16,074 nucleotides of DNA from SZUA-430 sp964638635 (GCA_964638635.1 CAZXAQ010000088.1:1-16074); one strand, 5' to 3'. Positions 1-6,624 are shown, counted from the stretch's first letter. Notes: generated by a model from the letters alone, not told the origin. Made by a program: numbers and translations.

Positions 1-113
1 CTGACCCGGCAGCGGCTCCGGCCGATCCGGCGGCGGCTCCGGCCGCCCCGGCGGCGGCTCCGGCCGACCCGGCGGCTCCGGCTGAGCAGCCTGCGACGCC
101 GCCCGCTCAATAA
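1..113 (+). CDS. C-terminal tail of a truncated Ala/Pro-rich protein
   Basis: Only the last 37 codons are in the window, read in frame from position 3 to a TAA at 111-113. The visible peptide is almost entirely Ala, Pro and Asp, then a short tail ending in Pro-Ala-Gln. It is built from heptads of the form D/A-P-A-A-A-P-A. Such low-complexity tails are common at the ends of secreted, envelope or DNA-binding proteins of high-GC bacteria, so the tail alone gives no function. The frame is supported by the in-phase repeat, the stop codon and the strong terminator 36 bp downstream. The rest of the gene lies left of the window. Confidence 0.7.
   Translation, partial: DPAAAPADPAAAPAAPAAAPADPAAPAEQPATPPAQ
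3..83 (+). repeat. Imperfect 21-bp tandem repeat coding Ala/Pro heptads
   Basis: Three 21-bp units (3-23, 24-44, 45-65) and a fourth shortened by one Ala codon (66-83) encode DPAAAPA, DPAAAPA, APAAAPA and DPAAPA. The units differ mostly at the first codon and at one synonymous third position. Their near-identity suggests expansion by slippage or unequal recombination, so the copy number may vary between strains. Confidence 0.75.
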
Positions 114-148
114 GCGGCAGCGACAACAATCCGCTTGACGGAATTGGG

Positions 149-184
149 CATGCGGTTCGCTAATTGCGGACCGCATGTTTTTTT
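149..184 (+). terminator. Rho-independent terminator of the truncated left-hand gene
   Basis: Arms at 149-160 and 166-177 pair over 12 bp with one T-G wobble around the loop TAATT (161-165). Seven T residues follow directly (178-184). This is a textbook intrinsic terminator. It separates the left-hand gene from the solute-binding protein that starts at 226, so the latter probably has its own promoter. Confidence 0.92.
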
Positions 185-225
185 GTGCCTAGAGTCGACT
201 GGTAAACCTCAAGGGAAGGACTCGG

Positions 226-1332
226 ATGAACAGATCCCTGATTGCGATCCTTGCGATCGTCGTGCTCGGAGCGGCCGGCTATTTCTTCTTCATGAAGTCG
301 AAACCCGCCGGAGAGCAGCCGGGCGAAACAGCGCCCATCGAAACCGCATCCGCCGAACCGCTACTCTTCACTTGGGAAAATTGGAACGATCCCCCGTTCC
401 TCGCCGAGTACAAAGAGAAATACGGCGTCGAGCCGCAAACCGCGATCTACGCGGATGAGGACGAAGCCTTCGCGAAAATGCGTACGGGCTATAAGCCGGA
501 CGTCATGTGCCCCTGCTCCTACGAACTCGGCCGCTGGCAGGAAGCTGGCCTCATTCAGCCGATCGACGTGACCAAGCTGAAACATTGGAAGGACATCCCG
601 GACTATCTGAAGAATATCCCGGGCATGATGAAGTCCGAAACCGAGGCCTGGTTCATCCCGCAATATTGGGCGAACACGTCGGTGACCTATCGAACCGACC
701 TCGCGCCCGAATACGTCGGCAAGGAGAGCTGGAAGATTCTCTTCGACCCGAAATACAAAGGAAAAGTCGCAGCGCTTGATGGCGTCGACGATACCGTCAC
801 CTTGATCGCCAAGACCTGGGACATCGACCCGTACAACATGACCCCCGAACAGTGGAAGACGGTGCAGGAAAAGCTGCGTGAGTTCGTGGCGAACGCCCGC
901 ATGATCACGAGCGACGAAACGGCCTTGAGCCAAGGCCTCGCCTCGGGCGAACTCGTTGCGGCGATCACGTGGAACCAAACCCCCGCCGCCTTGAAGCGCG
1001 AAGGCAAGCCGGTTGCGTTCATGAAACCGCCAGGCGGGATGTTCACATACGTCTGCGGTTTGGTTCTGCACGCCGAATCGAAGAACGTCGAAAAGGCCTA
1101 CGCGCTCATCGACAGTGGCATCGCGCCGGCGGCGATGAAGCACCAGCTTGAACAGCTGAACAACGGCCCGGCGAATGTCAGCGTCTTCGCCGACTACACC
1201 GACGACCAACTCAAAGAGATGGGCTTCATCCGCGACGTGAAGGCGTTCCTCGAGTCCGGGACCTTCCAAGTGCGCCTAAAGAACAAGGACGAGATCGTCA
1301 AATTCTGGGCCGAAATTCGCGGCGGCGGCTAG
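226..1332 (+). CDS. PotD/PotF-like periplasmic solute-binding protein
   Basis: The 368-residue protein is predicted to be the extracytoplasmic substrate-capture subunit of a polyamine- or opine-type ABC transporter. Residues 5-23 form one hydrophobic segment, a signal peptide or membrane anchor with no lipobox Cys. A Pro/Glu/Thr-rich spacer follows to about residue 44. The mature domain begins with FTWENW (48-53), equivalent to the start of PotD-family domains. Other family-like stretches are PQYWANTSVTYRTDL (145-159), a W-(K)-ILFDPKYKGKV block (169-181) and the hinge-side GELVAAITWN (241-250). The start is supported by purine-rich AAGGGAAGG upstream. Unusually, no permease or ATPase gene adjoins it and it is isolated by terminators on both sides, so it either serves a distant transporter or acts as a sensor. 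The ligand cannot be assigned; the family assignment is firm. Confidence 0.85.
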   Translation: MNRSLIAILAIVVLGAAGYFFFMKSKPAGEQPGETAPIETASAEPLLFTWENWNDPPFLAEYKEKYGVEPQTAIYADEDEAFAKMRTGYKPDVMCPCSYELGRWQEAGLIQPIDVTKLKHWKDIPDYLKNIPGMMKSETEAWFIPQYWANTSVTYRTDLAPEYVGKESWKILFDPKYKGKVAALDGVDDTVTLIAKTWDIDPYNMTPEQWKTVQEKLREFVANARMITSDETALSQGLASGELVAAITWNQTPAALKREGKPVAFMKPPGGMFTYVCGLVLHAESKNVEKAYALIDSGIAPAAMKHQLEQLNNGPANVSVFADYTDDQLKEMGFIRDVKAFLESGTFQVRLKNKDEIVKFWAEIRGGG

Positions 1333-1356
1333 CTGCAACACGTTGAACTCGTTTAG

Positions 1357-1394
1357 CGGGCGCCGCCATCAGCCGCGGCGCCCGTTCTTTTTTT
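1357..1394 (+). terminator. Rho-independent terminator after the solute-binding protein
   Basis: A perfect 10-bp GC stem (1357-1366 with 1375-1384) encloses an 8-nt loop. It is followed by TTCTTTTTTT (1385-1394). It lies 24 bp beyond the stop codon and closes a monocistronic unit. Confidence 0.93.
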
Positions 1395-1405
1395 GGCCCA
1401 AAGGG

Positions 1406-1435
1406 GTGACAGCGGCCGCCAAGCCCCCATATTTA
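1406..1435 (+). promoter_or_regulatory. Possible promoter of the mtnBDC operon
   Basis: GTGACA (1406-1411) resembles a -35 element. It is separated by 18 bp from an AT-rich TATTTA (1430-1435) in otherwise very GC-rich DNA. It sits between the upstream terminator and the mtnB start, where a promoter is needed, and would give a leader of about 20 nt. The -10 match is weak. The leader is too short for a SAM riboswitch, and I see none. Confidence 0.3.
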
Positions 1436-1459
1436 CGCCCCCTGAAGAAGATCGCACGG

Positions 1460-2092
1460 ATGAAACACGCCGCCACCGCCGCACCGGAACTGCCTGAGCA
1501 CGCCGTCCAAGGCGTGATCGCGCTCGCTCATCATGCGGGCGCCCGGAACTGGATTCCGGCGACAAGCGGCAACTTCTCCGTCCGCATTGACGCAAACGAC
1601 TGCGCCATCACCGCGTCCGGCAGCGACAAGACGAAGCTTGCCCATGACGGCGTGATCCGCGCCCCGTTCACCGGTGGCGCGCACCCGCGCCAATCGGCGG
1701 AAGCCCCTCTGCACTATCTCATGTACCGCCTCTCGCCTGCGATCGGTGCGGTCACGCACGTCCATGCCGAGCCCGCAGTGCTGGCGTCTCTCGCCCTCGC
1801 GAAAGACCACCGCGTGCGCATCGAAGGGCTTGAGCTCCTGAAGGCCTTCAATGGCATCAAAACGCACGAGACCCGGCTCGACGTGCCGGTGTTCGACAAC
1901 GAGCAAGACATGGACGCGCTGGCTCGCCGCGTGGAAGCCCGTCTCCAGAAGGACGGCCTAGGCTGGGGCTTCCTGCTGGCCGGCCACGGCATCTACGCAT
2001 GGGGCAAGGACGTGACGGAGGCGCTTCGCCATCTGGACGCCTTCGACTATCTTTTCACCGTGATGCTGAAGCTGAAAGGAATCCCGGCATGA
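1460..2092 (+). CDS. mtnB: Methylthioribulose-1-phosphate dehydratase MtnB
   Basis: MtnB dehydrates 5-methylthioribulose-1-phosphate to 2,3-diketo-5-methylthiopentyl-1-phosphate, a cytoplasmic step of methionine salvage. The 210-residue protein is a class II aldolase-type fold. It shows the usual zinc histidines: H100 and H102 in VTHVHAEP, and H176 in AGHGIYAWG. The acidic residue E81 in QSAEAPLHYLMYR is the likely catalytic Glu. The N-terminal TSGNFSVR (35-42) phosphate-binding region and the C-terminal EALRHLDAFDYLF (187-199) are also family-typical. The reading frame is open further upstream to 1343, but that part overlaps the terminator hairpin and has no family resemblance. ATG 1460, preceded by GAAGAAG, gives the normal family length. 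The stop overlaps the mtnD start (ATGA at 2089-2092), implying translational coupling. Confidence 0.93.
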   Translation: MKHAATAAPELPEHAVQGVIALAHHAGARNWIPATSGNFSVRIDANDCAITASGSDKTKLAHDGVIRAPFTGGAHPRQSAEAPLHYLMYRLSPAIGAVTHVHAEPAVLASLALAKDHRVRIEGLELLKAFNGIKTHETRLDVPVFDNEQDMDALARRVEARLQKDGLGWGFLLAGHGIYAWGKDVTEALRHLDAFDYLFTVMLKLKGIPA

Positions 2093-2634
2093 CGATCATG
2101 ACCGTCTACGACCTGACCAAGGGCAAGACCCCGCGTGACGCCACACGCGACGACCGCGAAATCCTCAAGGCGCTGATCCCCTTCGATGTCCGGTTCGAGC
2201 GCTGGGAAGCGACGAAGCCGCTCGCCCCGGGCGCCGGCCAAGACGCCGTGCTTGAGGCCTACGCGAAGGACGTCGAACGTCTGAAAAAGATCGGCGGCTA
2301 TCGGTCTGTCGACGTCGTGCGTATGCACCCCGAGCATCCGGACCGCGACGCGATGCGCGGTAAGTTCCTGTCCGAGCACACGCACGCCGACGACGAAGTC
2401 CGCTTCTTCGTCGAGGGCGCCGGCGCGTTCTACCTACGCAACAACGAACACGTCCTGAAGGTCGTCTGCGAAGCGGGCGATCTGCTCTCCGTGCCCGCGC
2501 ACACCCGCCACTGGTTCGACATGGGACCGCGCCCCTTCTTCGCGGCGATCCGTCTGTTCACGACGCCCGAAGGCTGGGTTGCATCCTTCACCGGCGACAA
2601 GATCGCCGACACGATCCCGAAATACGACGCGTGA
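2089..2634 (+). CDS. mtnD: Acireductone dioxygenase MtnD
   Basis: MtnD oxidises acireductone (1,2-dihydroxy-3-keto-5-methylthiopentene) with O2 to 2-keto-4-methylthiobutyrate plus formate in its Fe form; the Ni form makes an off-pathway product. The 181-residue protein has the cupin metal set in canonical spacing: H97, H99 and E103 in SEHTHADDEVRFFVEG, and H141 in VPAHTRHWFDMG. The C-terminal RLFTTPEGWVASFTG is also typical. The ATG at 2089 overlaps the mtnB stop and has AAAGGA about 9 nt upstream. An alternative ATG at 2098 would lose only three residues. The stop overlaps the mtnC start (GTGA at 2631-2634), so all three genes form one coupled operon. Which metal it uses in vivo cannot be read from the sequence. 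Confidence 0.94.
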   Translation: MTIMTVYDLTKGKTPRDATRDDREILKALIPFDVRFERWEATKPLAPGAGQDAVLEAYAKDVERLKKIGGYRSVDVVRMHPEHPDRDAMRGKFLSEHTHADDEVRFFVEGAGAFYLRNNEHVLKVVCEAGDLLSVPAHTRHWFDMGPRPFFAAIRLFTTPEGWVASFTGDKIADTIPKYDA

Positions 2635-3323
2635 AGGCGGTTCTGCTCGACATCGAAGGAACGATCGGGGACATCGCGTTCGTACGCGATGTCCTGTTCC
2701 CGTTCGCCCGTGCGCGCCTTGCCGACACGCTCAAGGCCCGCTGGGTTGACCCGGAAGTCGCCGCAACCGTCGCTGCCGCCCGCGAAGCCACAGGGCTTGG
2801 CCTCGTCACGCCGGCCGAGGCCGCGGCGCAGTTCCTCGCCTGGATGAACGAGGACAAGAAAGTCACGCCACTGAAAGCTCTACAGGGCATCATCTGGCGC
2901 GAAGGCTACGCGACCGGCGAACTCAAAGCGCACCTCTATCCCGACGCCGTCGACGCTATTCGCGCCTGGCACCGCCACGGCCTTGGCGTTTTCATCTATT
3001 CGTCCGGCTCCCTCGAAGCGCAAAAACTCTACCTCGCCCACAGCGTCGCGGGCGACCTCACGCCGCTTATCGGCGGCTATTTCGACACGACGACAGGCGC
3101 GAAAGGCGACGCGGCCTCGTACACCAAGATCGCAACAGCCATCGGCATCGAGCCGTTCGAGATGACGTTCTTCTCCGACGCGCCCGCGGAAATCGACGCA
3201 GCCCACACGGCTGGCGTCGCCGTCTATCGCATCGACCGCACCAAGCCGACGTCGTTCGAAGCCGACGACCGCGGCACCGCCGTCATCGGTTCGTTCAACC
3301 CGGTCGCCGAACGCATCCACTGA
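2631..3323 (+). CDS. mtnC: Enolase-phosphatase E1 MtnC
   Basis: MtnC is a bifunctional HAD-superfamily enzyme that enolises 2,3-diketo-5-methylthiopentyl-1-phosphate and then removes the phosphate, giving the acireductone used by MtnD. The 230-residue protein carries all HAD motifs in the MtnC form: DIEGT at 7-11 (D7 and E9), YSSGS at 123-127, K158 in GAKGDAASY and D183 in FFSDAPAEIDAA. DVLFPFAR (20-27) is a further MtnC signature. It starts with GTG at 2631, overlapping the mtnD stop. Its TGA directly abuts the stop of the minus-strand gene to the right, leaving no intergenic DNA. The gene order B-D-C does not follow the reaction order B-C-D. MtnA, MtnK, MtnP and MtnN are not in the window. 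Confidence 0.94.
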   Translation: MKAVLLDIEGTIGDIAFVRDVLFPFARARLADTLKARWVDPEVAATVAAAREATGLGLVTPAEAAAQFLAWMNEDKKVTPLKALQGIIWREGYATGELKAHLYPDAVDAIRAWHRHGLGVFIYSSGSLEAQKLYLAHSVAGDLTPLIGGYFDTTTGAKGDAASYTKIATAIGIEPFEMTFFSDAPAEIDAAHTAGVAVYRIDRTKPTSFEADDRGTAVIGSFNPVAERIH

Positions 3324-4610
3324 TCAATTGTAGAGCGCGAGCTTTCCTATCCGCGCATCGATCTGTTTCACCACTGCCTCGTAGGCAGGCGAGTCCACGT
3401 CGCCATAGCGCGCCTTGAATACCTCGTCGCTCAAACCCTCGGGCAAGTCGCTGACGCGTGGAAAGAAGTCCGTCTCCTTGGGCCCGGCTGCAAGCGCGCT
3501 CTGCAACGCGCGCGCGGAGGCTTCCGAGGCTGTCGCCACTTCCGCAAACCGAATACCTGCGCGGTCGGCCGCGATATCCGTAAAGCTGAACCCTGAAGGG
3601 CCGTCGGTATCGTCCACTTCCTTCGCCTCCCCGATCAAGTTCGAGACGCTGCTGCCGGCGGCAACCTGAAGCGCCGCCGTTGTCGTGAAGTGCCGCACCC
3701 AATCGTGCCGCCGCTCCAACTTCACCCGCGCGATATCGAACCCGCCGTCGTTGACGTCGTCGGTCTTCACATTGCTGAGCAGCGACTGAAACCGGCTGTC
3801 GCCGAAATACATCGCCATCGCAAGGATCAGCGCACGGTTCTCCGCCACCGGATCGCCCGACTGCGACCGCTCCTGAGCGACCGAAAACAACGGCCCCAAA
3901 TAGGCCGCCAGCGAGACCGGCGCCTTGCTCTGAGAGAGACTGGTCTCCACCACCGTCAGATAGTACGAGCGGATCGCCTCCGCATTGTCGAGATTCAGCG
4001 CCTTGCCCGCCGCCGCTTTGACGTCGGAGACCAGATCCGCCGGCGGCTGCACGCCGACCGTGATCACATTACCCTCGACCTCGACCGAACGGATGCTGGA
4101 ATAGATCGGCTCGCCCTTCCCCTTCCCCACGAACCAATCGAGCAGGTAGATCGACACCGGCTTGATGATCCATCCGGGAACGCTGATCGAACCGACCGAC
4201 AGGCTCGAAACGTCCAGCCCCGACGCCGACGGGGCGATCTTCGCCTGGACGTTCAGATACCGGCCCAAGAACGTATCCGGGATCGGCAGCACCGCCGTCC
4301 CCTGGAACACGACGCCATCCGCCGCCGTCTGCACCCGGCCATGCGCAGCGCCTACACGCGAAAGCGCCGCGCCGATCGCGCCGCTGATCTCCGCGTCGCT
4401 GACGCTGATCTTCGTCGTCGTTTCGCTGCTCAACCCCCGCGGGTCGAACCGCCGCAGAATCTCCGTGGCGTCGCCGATGCCGTCGAACGTCTGCTGATCC
4501 CCCTCCGTGATCAGCGGCTTTCGCTCGATCGCGAGCAACGGCACGATGATCGGGCTCAAGCAAATGAGCGAGACGACCAGGCGGATGACGTTTTTCAGTA
4601 CGAAGAACAC
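3324..4610 (-). CDS. Membrane-anchored protein of unknown function with a C-terminal HxxxxH/KE/FSxxD region
   Basis: I do not recognise a named family for this 428-residue protein. Residues 8-27 are one hydrophobic segment, a signal anchor, so the rest is probably periplasmic. Residues about 105-150 (GRYLNVQAKI, then SLSVGSISVPGWIIKPV) faintly resemble beta-rich YpmS/DUF2140-like domains. Residues 300-352 hold RRHDWVRHFTTTAAL, GEAKEVDD and SGFSFTDIAADRAG. That pattern (HF, then G-x-x-KE-x-x-D, then G-F-S-x-x-D) recalls the small lipoprotein YfiM/DUF2279. Both resemblances are from memory of patterns and are weak. The GTG start at 4610 has AAGGGA 7 nt upstream. The gene is divergent from the ThDP enzyme across 150 bp and ends back to back with mtnC. 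Confidence 0.8.
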   Translation of the reverse strand: MFFVLKNVIRLVVSLICLSPIIVPLLAIERKPLITEGDQQTFDGIGDATEILRRFDPRGLSSETTTKISVSDAEISGAIGAALSRVGAAHGRVQTAADGVVFQGTAVLPIPDTFLGRYLNVQAKIAPSASGLDVSSLSVGSISVPGWIIKPVSIYLLDWFVGKGKGEPIYSSIRSVEVEGNVITVGVQPPADLVSDVKAAAGKALNLDNAEAIRSYYLTVVETSLSQSKAPVSLAAYLGPLFSVAQERSQSGDPVAENRALILAMAMYFGDSRFQSLLSNVKTDDVNDGGFDIARVKLERRHDWVRHFTTTAALQVAAGSSVSNLIGEAKEVDDTDGPSGFSFTDIAADRAGIRFAEVATASEASARALQSALAAGPKETDFFPRVSDLPEGLSDEVFKARYGDVDSPAYEAVVKQIDARIGKLALYN

Positions 4611-4649
4611 GCGTTTGTCCCTTGCGAACAGCTGGGTGCGACCCTAGGC

Positions 4650-4663
4650 GATCGGCCCCGATC
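4650..4663. promoter_or_regulatory. Inverted repeat in the divergent 4610/4761 intergenic region
   Basis: GATCGG and CCGATC are perfect inverted arms separated by CC. They lie 40 bp upstream of the minus-strand GTG start and 98 bp upstream of the plus-strand ATG, so the site could be an operator shared by both genes. A second short palindrome, CCCCCGGGGG, lies at 4674-4683. Short GC palindromes are frequent in such DNA, so the call is tentative. No convincing -35/-10 pair was found in this gap. Confidence 0.25.
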
Positions 4664-4760
4664 ATACCACCAACCCCCGGGGGAGCGCCCGAGCGCGATA
4701 TGGCGCCCGCCACGTAGCTTGGCTATCGTGCCAGGGTCCCCCTCCCGAGGAGCACCCGAA

Positions 4761-6314
4761 ATGAACGCCAGCGAAGCCGTCCTACGCGAACTAGCCGACC
4801 TTGGCGTCGAGGTCTGCTTCGGCAACCCCGGCACGTCGGAGATGCACTTGGTCGCAAGCTTCGACCGCGTCGGCGGCATCCGGCCGATTCTAGGGCTCTT
4901 CGAAGGCGTTTGCACGGGCGCCGCCGACGGCTACGCGCGCATGGCGGGCAAGCCGGCTGCGACGCTGCTCCATCTCGGCCCCGGTCTCGGCAACGGCCTC
5001 GCGAATCTGCACAACGCCAAGCGCGGGAGCTCGCGCATGATCAACCTGGTCGGCGATCATGCGACCTACCACCGCAAATACGACGCGCCGCTGCAAAGCG
5101 ACATCCACTCGATCGCGAAACCCGTCTCCGATTGGATCGGCGATCCTGTCTCGGGCGAAGACGCAATCGCCAAGACGCGCCAAGCCTTCGACGTCGCCAT
5201 GCGCCCGAACGGCGGACTGTCGACGCTCATCGCACCGGCGGACATCATGTGGTCCGAGATGGCCACCCCCCCGGCTACGGCACGCGCAAAACGCCCTCCT
5301 GCAAAACCCGTCGACATGAATCTCGTCCGCGAAGCCGCGGATGCCTTGCGCTCCGGCGAACCGGCAGTGCTCCTGATCGGCGGCCACGCGGGGCTCGAAC
5401 GACCGCTGGCCTTGGCTGCGGCAATCGCCGAGAAGACCGGCGCGCGCCTCTTCGCAGACACGTTCGTACCGCGCCTGGCGCGCGGGCGCGGCCTGCCGAG
5501 ACCGGACCGCGTGCCCTATCTCGGCGAAATGGCGACGATGATGATGCAAGGCTTCCGCCGTGCCGTGATGGTCGGAACCAAAGCGCCCGTGGCGTTCTTC
5601 GCCTACCCCAACAAACCGTCCACGTTCCTCGCGCCGGAATGCAAAACCTACCAGCCGTGGGACAGCGAAAACGACGTCCTCGACGTGTTGACCGCCTTGG
5701 CCGAAGAAGTCGGCGCCAAGGTTGCCGCTGCACCCGCTCACGGCGCGCTCCCGGAGGTGCCGACGACCGGCAAACTCGGCGTCGAGAGCTTCGGCAACGC
5801 GTTCGCGGCGCTGCTGCCGGAAGGCGCCATCGTCTCCGACGAGGCGGTGACCTCAGGCACCTGGGCGCAAATCGCGTCACAAAACTCGGCGCCGCACGAC
5901 TGGCTGGCGCTCACGGGCGGGGCGATCGGCGACGGGATCCCGATGGCCGTCGGCGCCGCCATCGCCTGCCCCGGACGGCCCGTGATCAACATCCAGGCCG
6001 ACGGCAGCTCGATGTACACGATCCAAGGCCTGTGGACGGCGGCGCGCGAAGGCCTGCACGTCGTCACGATCCTGTTCAACAACAAGTCCTACGGCATCTT
6101 GAACATGGAACTCGACCGCGTCGGCGCGACAGCGCAAAGCGAACGCTCGCGCTCGCTGCTCTCGCTCGACAAGCCCGTGATCGACTTCACCGCGATGGGC
6201 CGCGCGCTCGGCGTGCAAGCCGTGCGTGCCGAAGACGCCGCGAGCTTCGTGACGGCCTTTAAGCGCGCGCTCGCCGAACCGGGCCCGCACTTGATCGAAG
6301 CGATGATGGCGTGA
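4761..6314 (+). CDS. ThDP-dependent acetolactate synthase-like enzyme
   Basis: The 517-residue protein has the three domains of the pyruvate oxidase/acetolactate synthase/benzoylformate decarboxylase superfamily. The N-terminal Pyr domain has FGNPGTSEMHL (20-30) and the ThDP-activating E48 in LFEGVCTGAADGYARM. The middle domain spans about 185-325. The C-terminal PP domain has the cofactor motif as ADG (413-415) followed 26 residues later by N441, in place of the usual GDG...N. AGGAG at 4748-4752 fixes the ATG at 4761; the open frame continues far upstream but only as antisense of the neighbour. No regulatory subunit (ilvN) or ilvC follows, and the protein is shorter than housekeeping IlvB (about 570). 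It more likely decarboxylates or carboligates another 2-keto acid than serves branched-chain synthesis. The substrate is not determinable here. Confidence 0.85.
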   Translation: MNASEAVLRELADLGVEVCFGNPGTSEMHLVASFDRVGGIRPILGLFEGVCTGAADGYARMAGKPAATLLHLGPGLGNGLANLHNAKRGSSRMINLVGDHATYHRKYDAPLQSDIHSIAKPVSDWIGDPVSGEDAIAKTRQAFDVAMRPNGGLSTLIAPADIMWSEMATPPATARAKRPPAKPVDMNLVREAADALRSGEPAVLLIGGHAGLERPLALAAAIAEKTGARLFADTFVPRLARGRGLPRPDRVPYLGEMATMMMQGFRRAVMVGTKAPVAFFAYPNKPSTFLAPECKTYQPWDSENDVLDVLTALAEEVGAKVAAAPAHGALPEVPTTGKLGVESFGNAFAALLPEGAIVSDEAVTSGTWAQIASQNSAPHDWLALTGGAIGDGIPMAVGAAIACPGRPVINIQADGSSMYTIQGLWTAAREGLHVVTILFNNKSYGILNMELDRVGATAQSERSRSLLSLDKPVIDFTAMGRALGVQAVRAEDAASFVTAFKRALAEPGPHLIEAMMA

Positions 6315-6323
6315 AGCACAAAT

Positions 6324-6362
6324 AAAAAGCGGCAGGTGTCGTTGGGGGCGAACACCTGCCGC
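6324..6362 (-). terminator. Rho-independent terminator on the minus strand
   Basis: Arms 6329-6339 and 6352-6362 pair perfectly over 11 bp around a 12-nt loop. The T-run exists only on the minus strand (complement of AAAAA at 6324-6328, then A and TTT). On the plus strand the hairpin is followed by a mixed sequence, so it should terminate leftward transcription. There is no protein gene to its right on the minus strand, which is the main argument for an RNA gene there. Confidence 0.8.
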
Positions 6363-6445
6363 ATTCGACGCCTAGGCGATGGGTTCGACGGGAACGCTTG
6401 GGTAGGGGGGCATCCCGTCTCTAGGCGCGAAAGAATCACTGCAGT
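6324..6445 (-). ncRNA. Candidate small RNA (about 120 nt) with two C-rich loops
   Basis: Read on the minus strand, an outer stem pairs CGCCTAG (6427-6421) with CTAGGCG (6375-6369). It encloses a second stem, GACGGGA... on one strand, formed by 6419-6413 and 6393-6387, which presents a C-rich loop (CCCCCTACCCAA). It is followed by a perfect 11-bp hairpin (6362-6352 with 6339-6329) whose loop contains CGCCCCCAACG, and then TTTTT (6328-6324). Both loops expose five or more consecutive C residues, the kind of anti-Shine-Dalgarno seed seen in several alphaproteobacterial regulatory RNAs. A promoter-like sequence lies at the right distance. Fold and ends are my hand reading. The alternative is that the last hairpin merely stabilises the 3' end of the upstream mRNA. 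I do not recognise the RNA family. Confidence 0.6.
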
Positions 6446-6455
6446 GAGTCGACTC
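6436..6455. promoter_or_regulatory. Two overlapping palindromes at the small RNA start site
   Basis: TCACTGCAGTGA (6436-6447) and GAGTCGACTC (6446-6455) are both perfect palindromes sharing two bases. They cover the stretch from the predicted -10 to just past the predicted +1 of the minus-strand RNA, where a bound repressor would block initiation. This is position-based inference only. Confidence 0.3.
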
Positions 6456-6477
6456 TAGCAGCCGCGCCGGATCGCAA
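6452..6477 (-). promoter_or_regulatory. Promoter-like element for the minus-strand small RNA
   Basis: Reading leftward, TTGCGAT (6477-6471) is followed after 11 bp by GCTAGAGT (6459-6452). This resembles the Caulobacter-type housekeeping consensus TTGACGS-N10-14-GCTANAWC, with mismatches in the second half of the -35 and the end of the -10. The start would be near 6445, giving a transcript of about 122 nt to the terminator. Confidence 0.45.
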
Positions 6478-6624
6478 TAGAGGGCCACTGTGGATGAACG
6501 AGTCTACGACAGGCAGAGAGAGCCGAAGCCGTCCGCACCTGACCTTCGTCACACCACAACCGCATGTTTGGTGGACCGATTCGTCTTCCGCCTCACACGG
6601 TCGCCGTTTTCGGCGCTATCGCTC

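Noticed and set aside
1343..1459. N-terminal extension of MtnB by 39 residues
   Set aside because: It overlaps the upstream terminator hairpin, has no family resemblance and would exceed the normal MtnB length.
3690..4760. A long plus-strand open frame running into the ThDP enzyme, which would give an 874-residue protein
   Set aside because: The first 357 residues are Arg/His/Asp-rich antisense of the minus-strand gene. The recognisable enzyme begins at ATG 4761 with a good AGGAG.
6329..6362. The hairpin as an ordinary terminator of the plus-strand ThDP enzyme gene
   Set aside because: There is no T-run after it on the plus strand; the T-run is only on the minus strand. A role in stabilising the plus-strand mRNA end remains possible.
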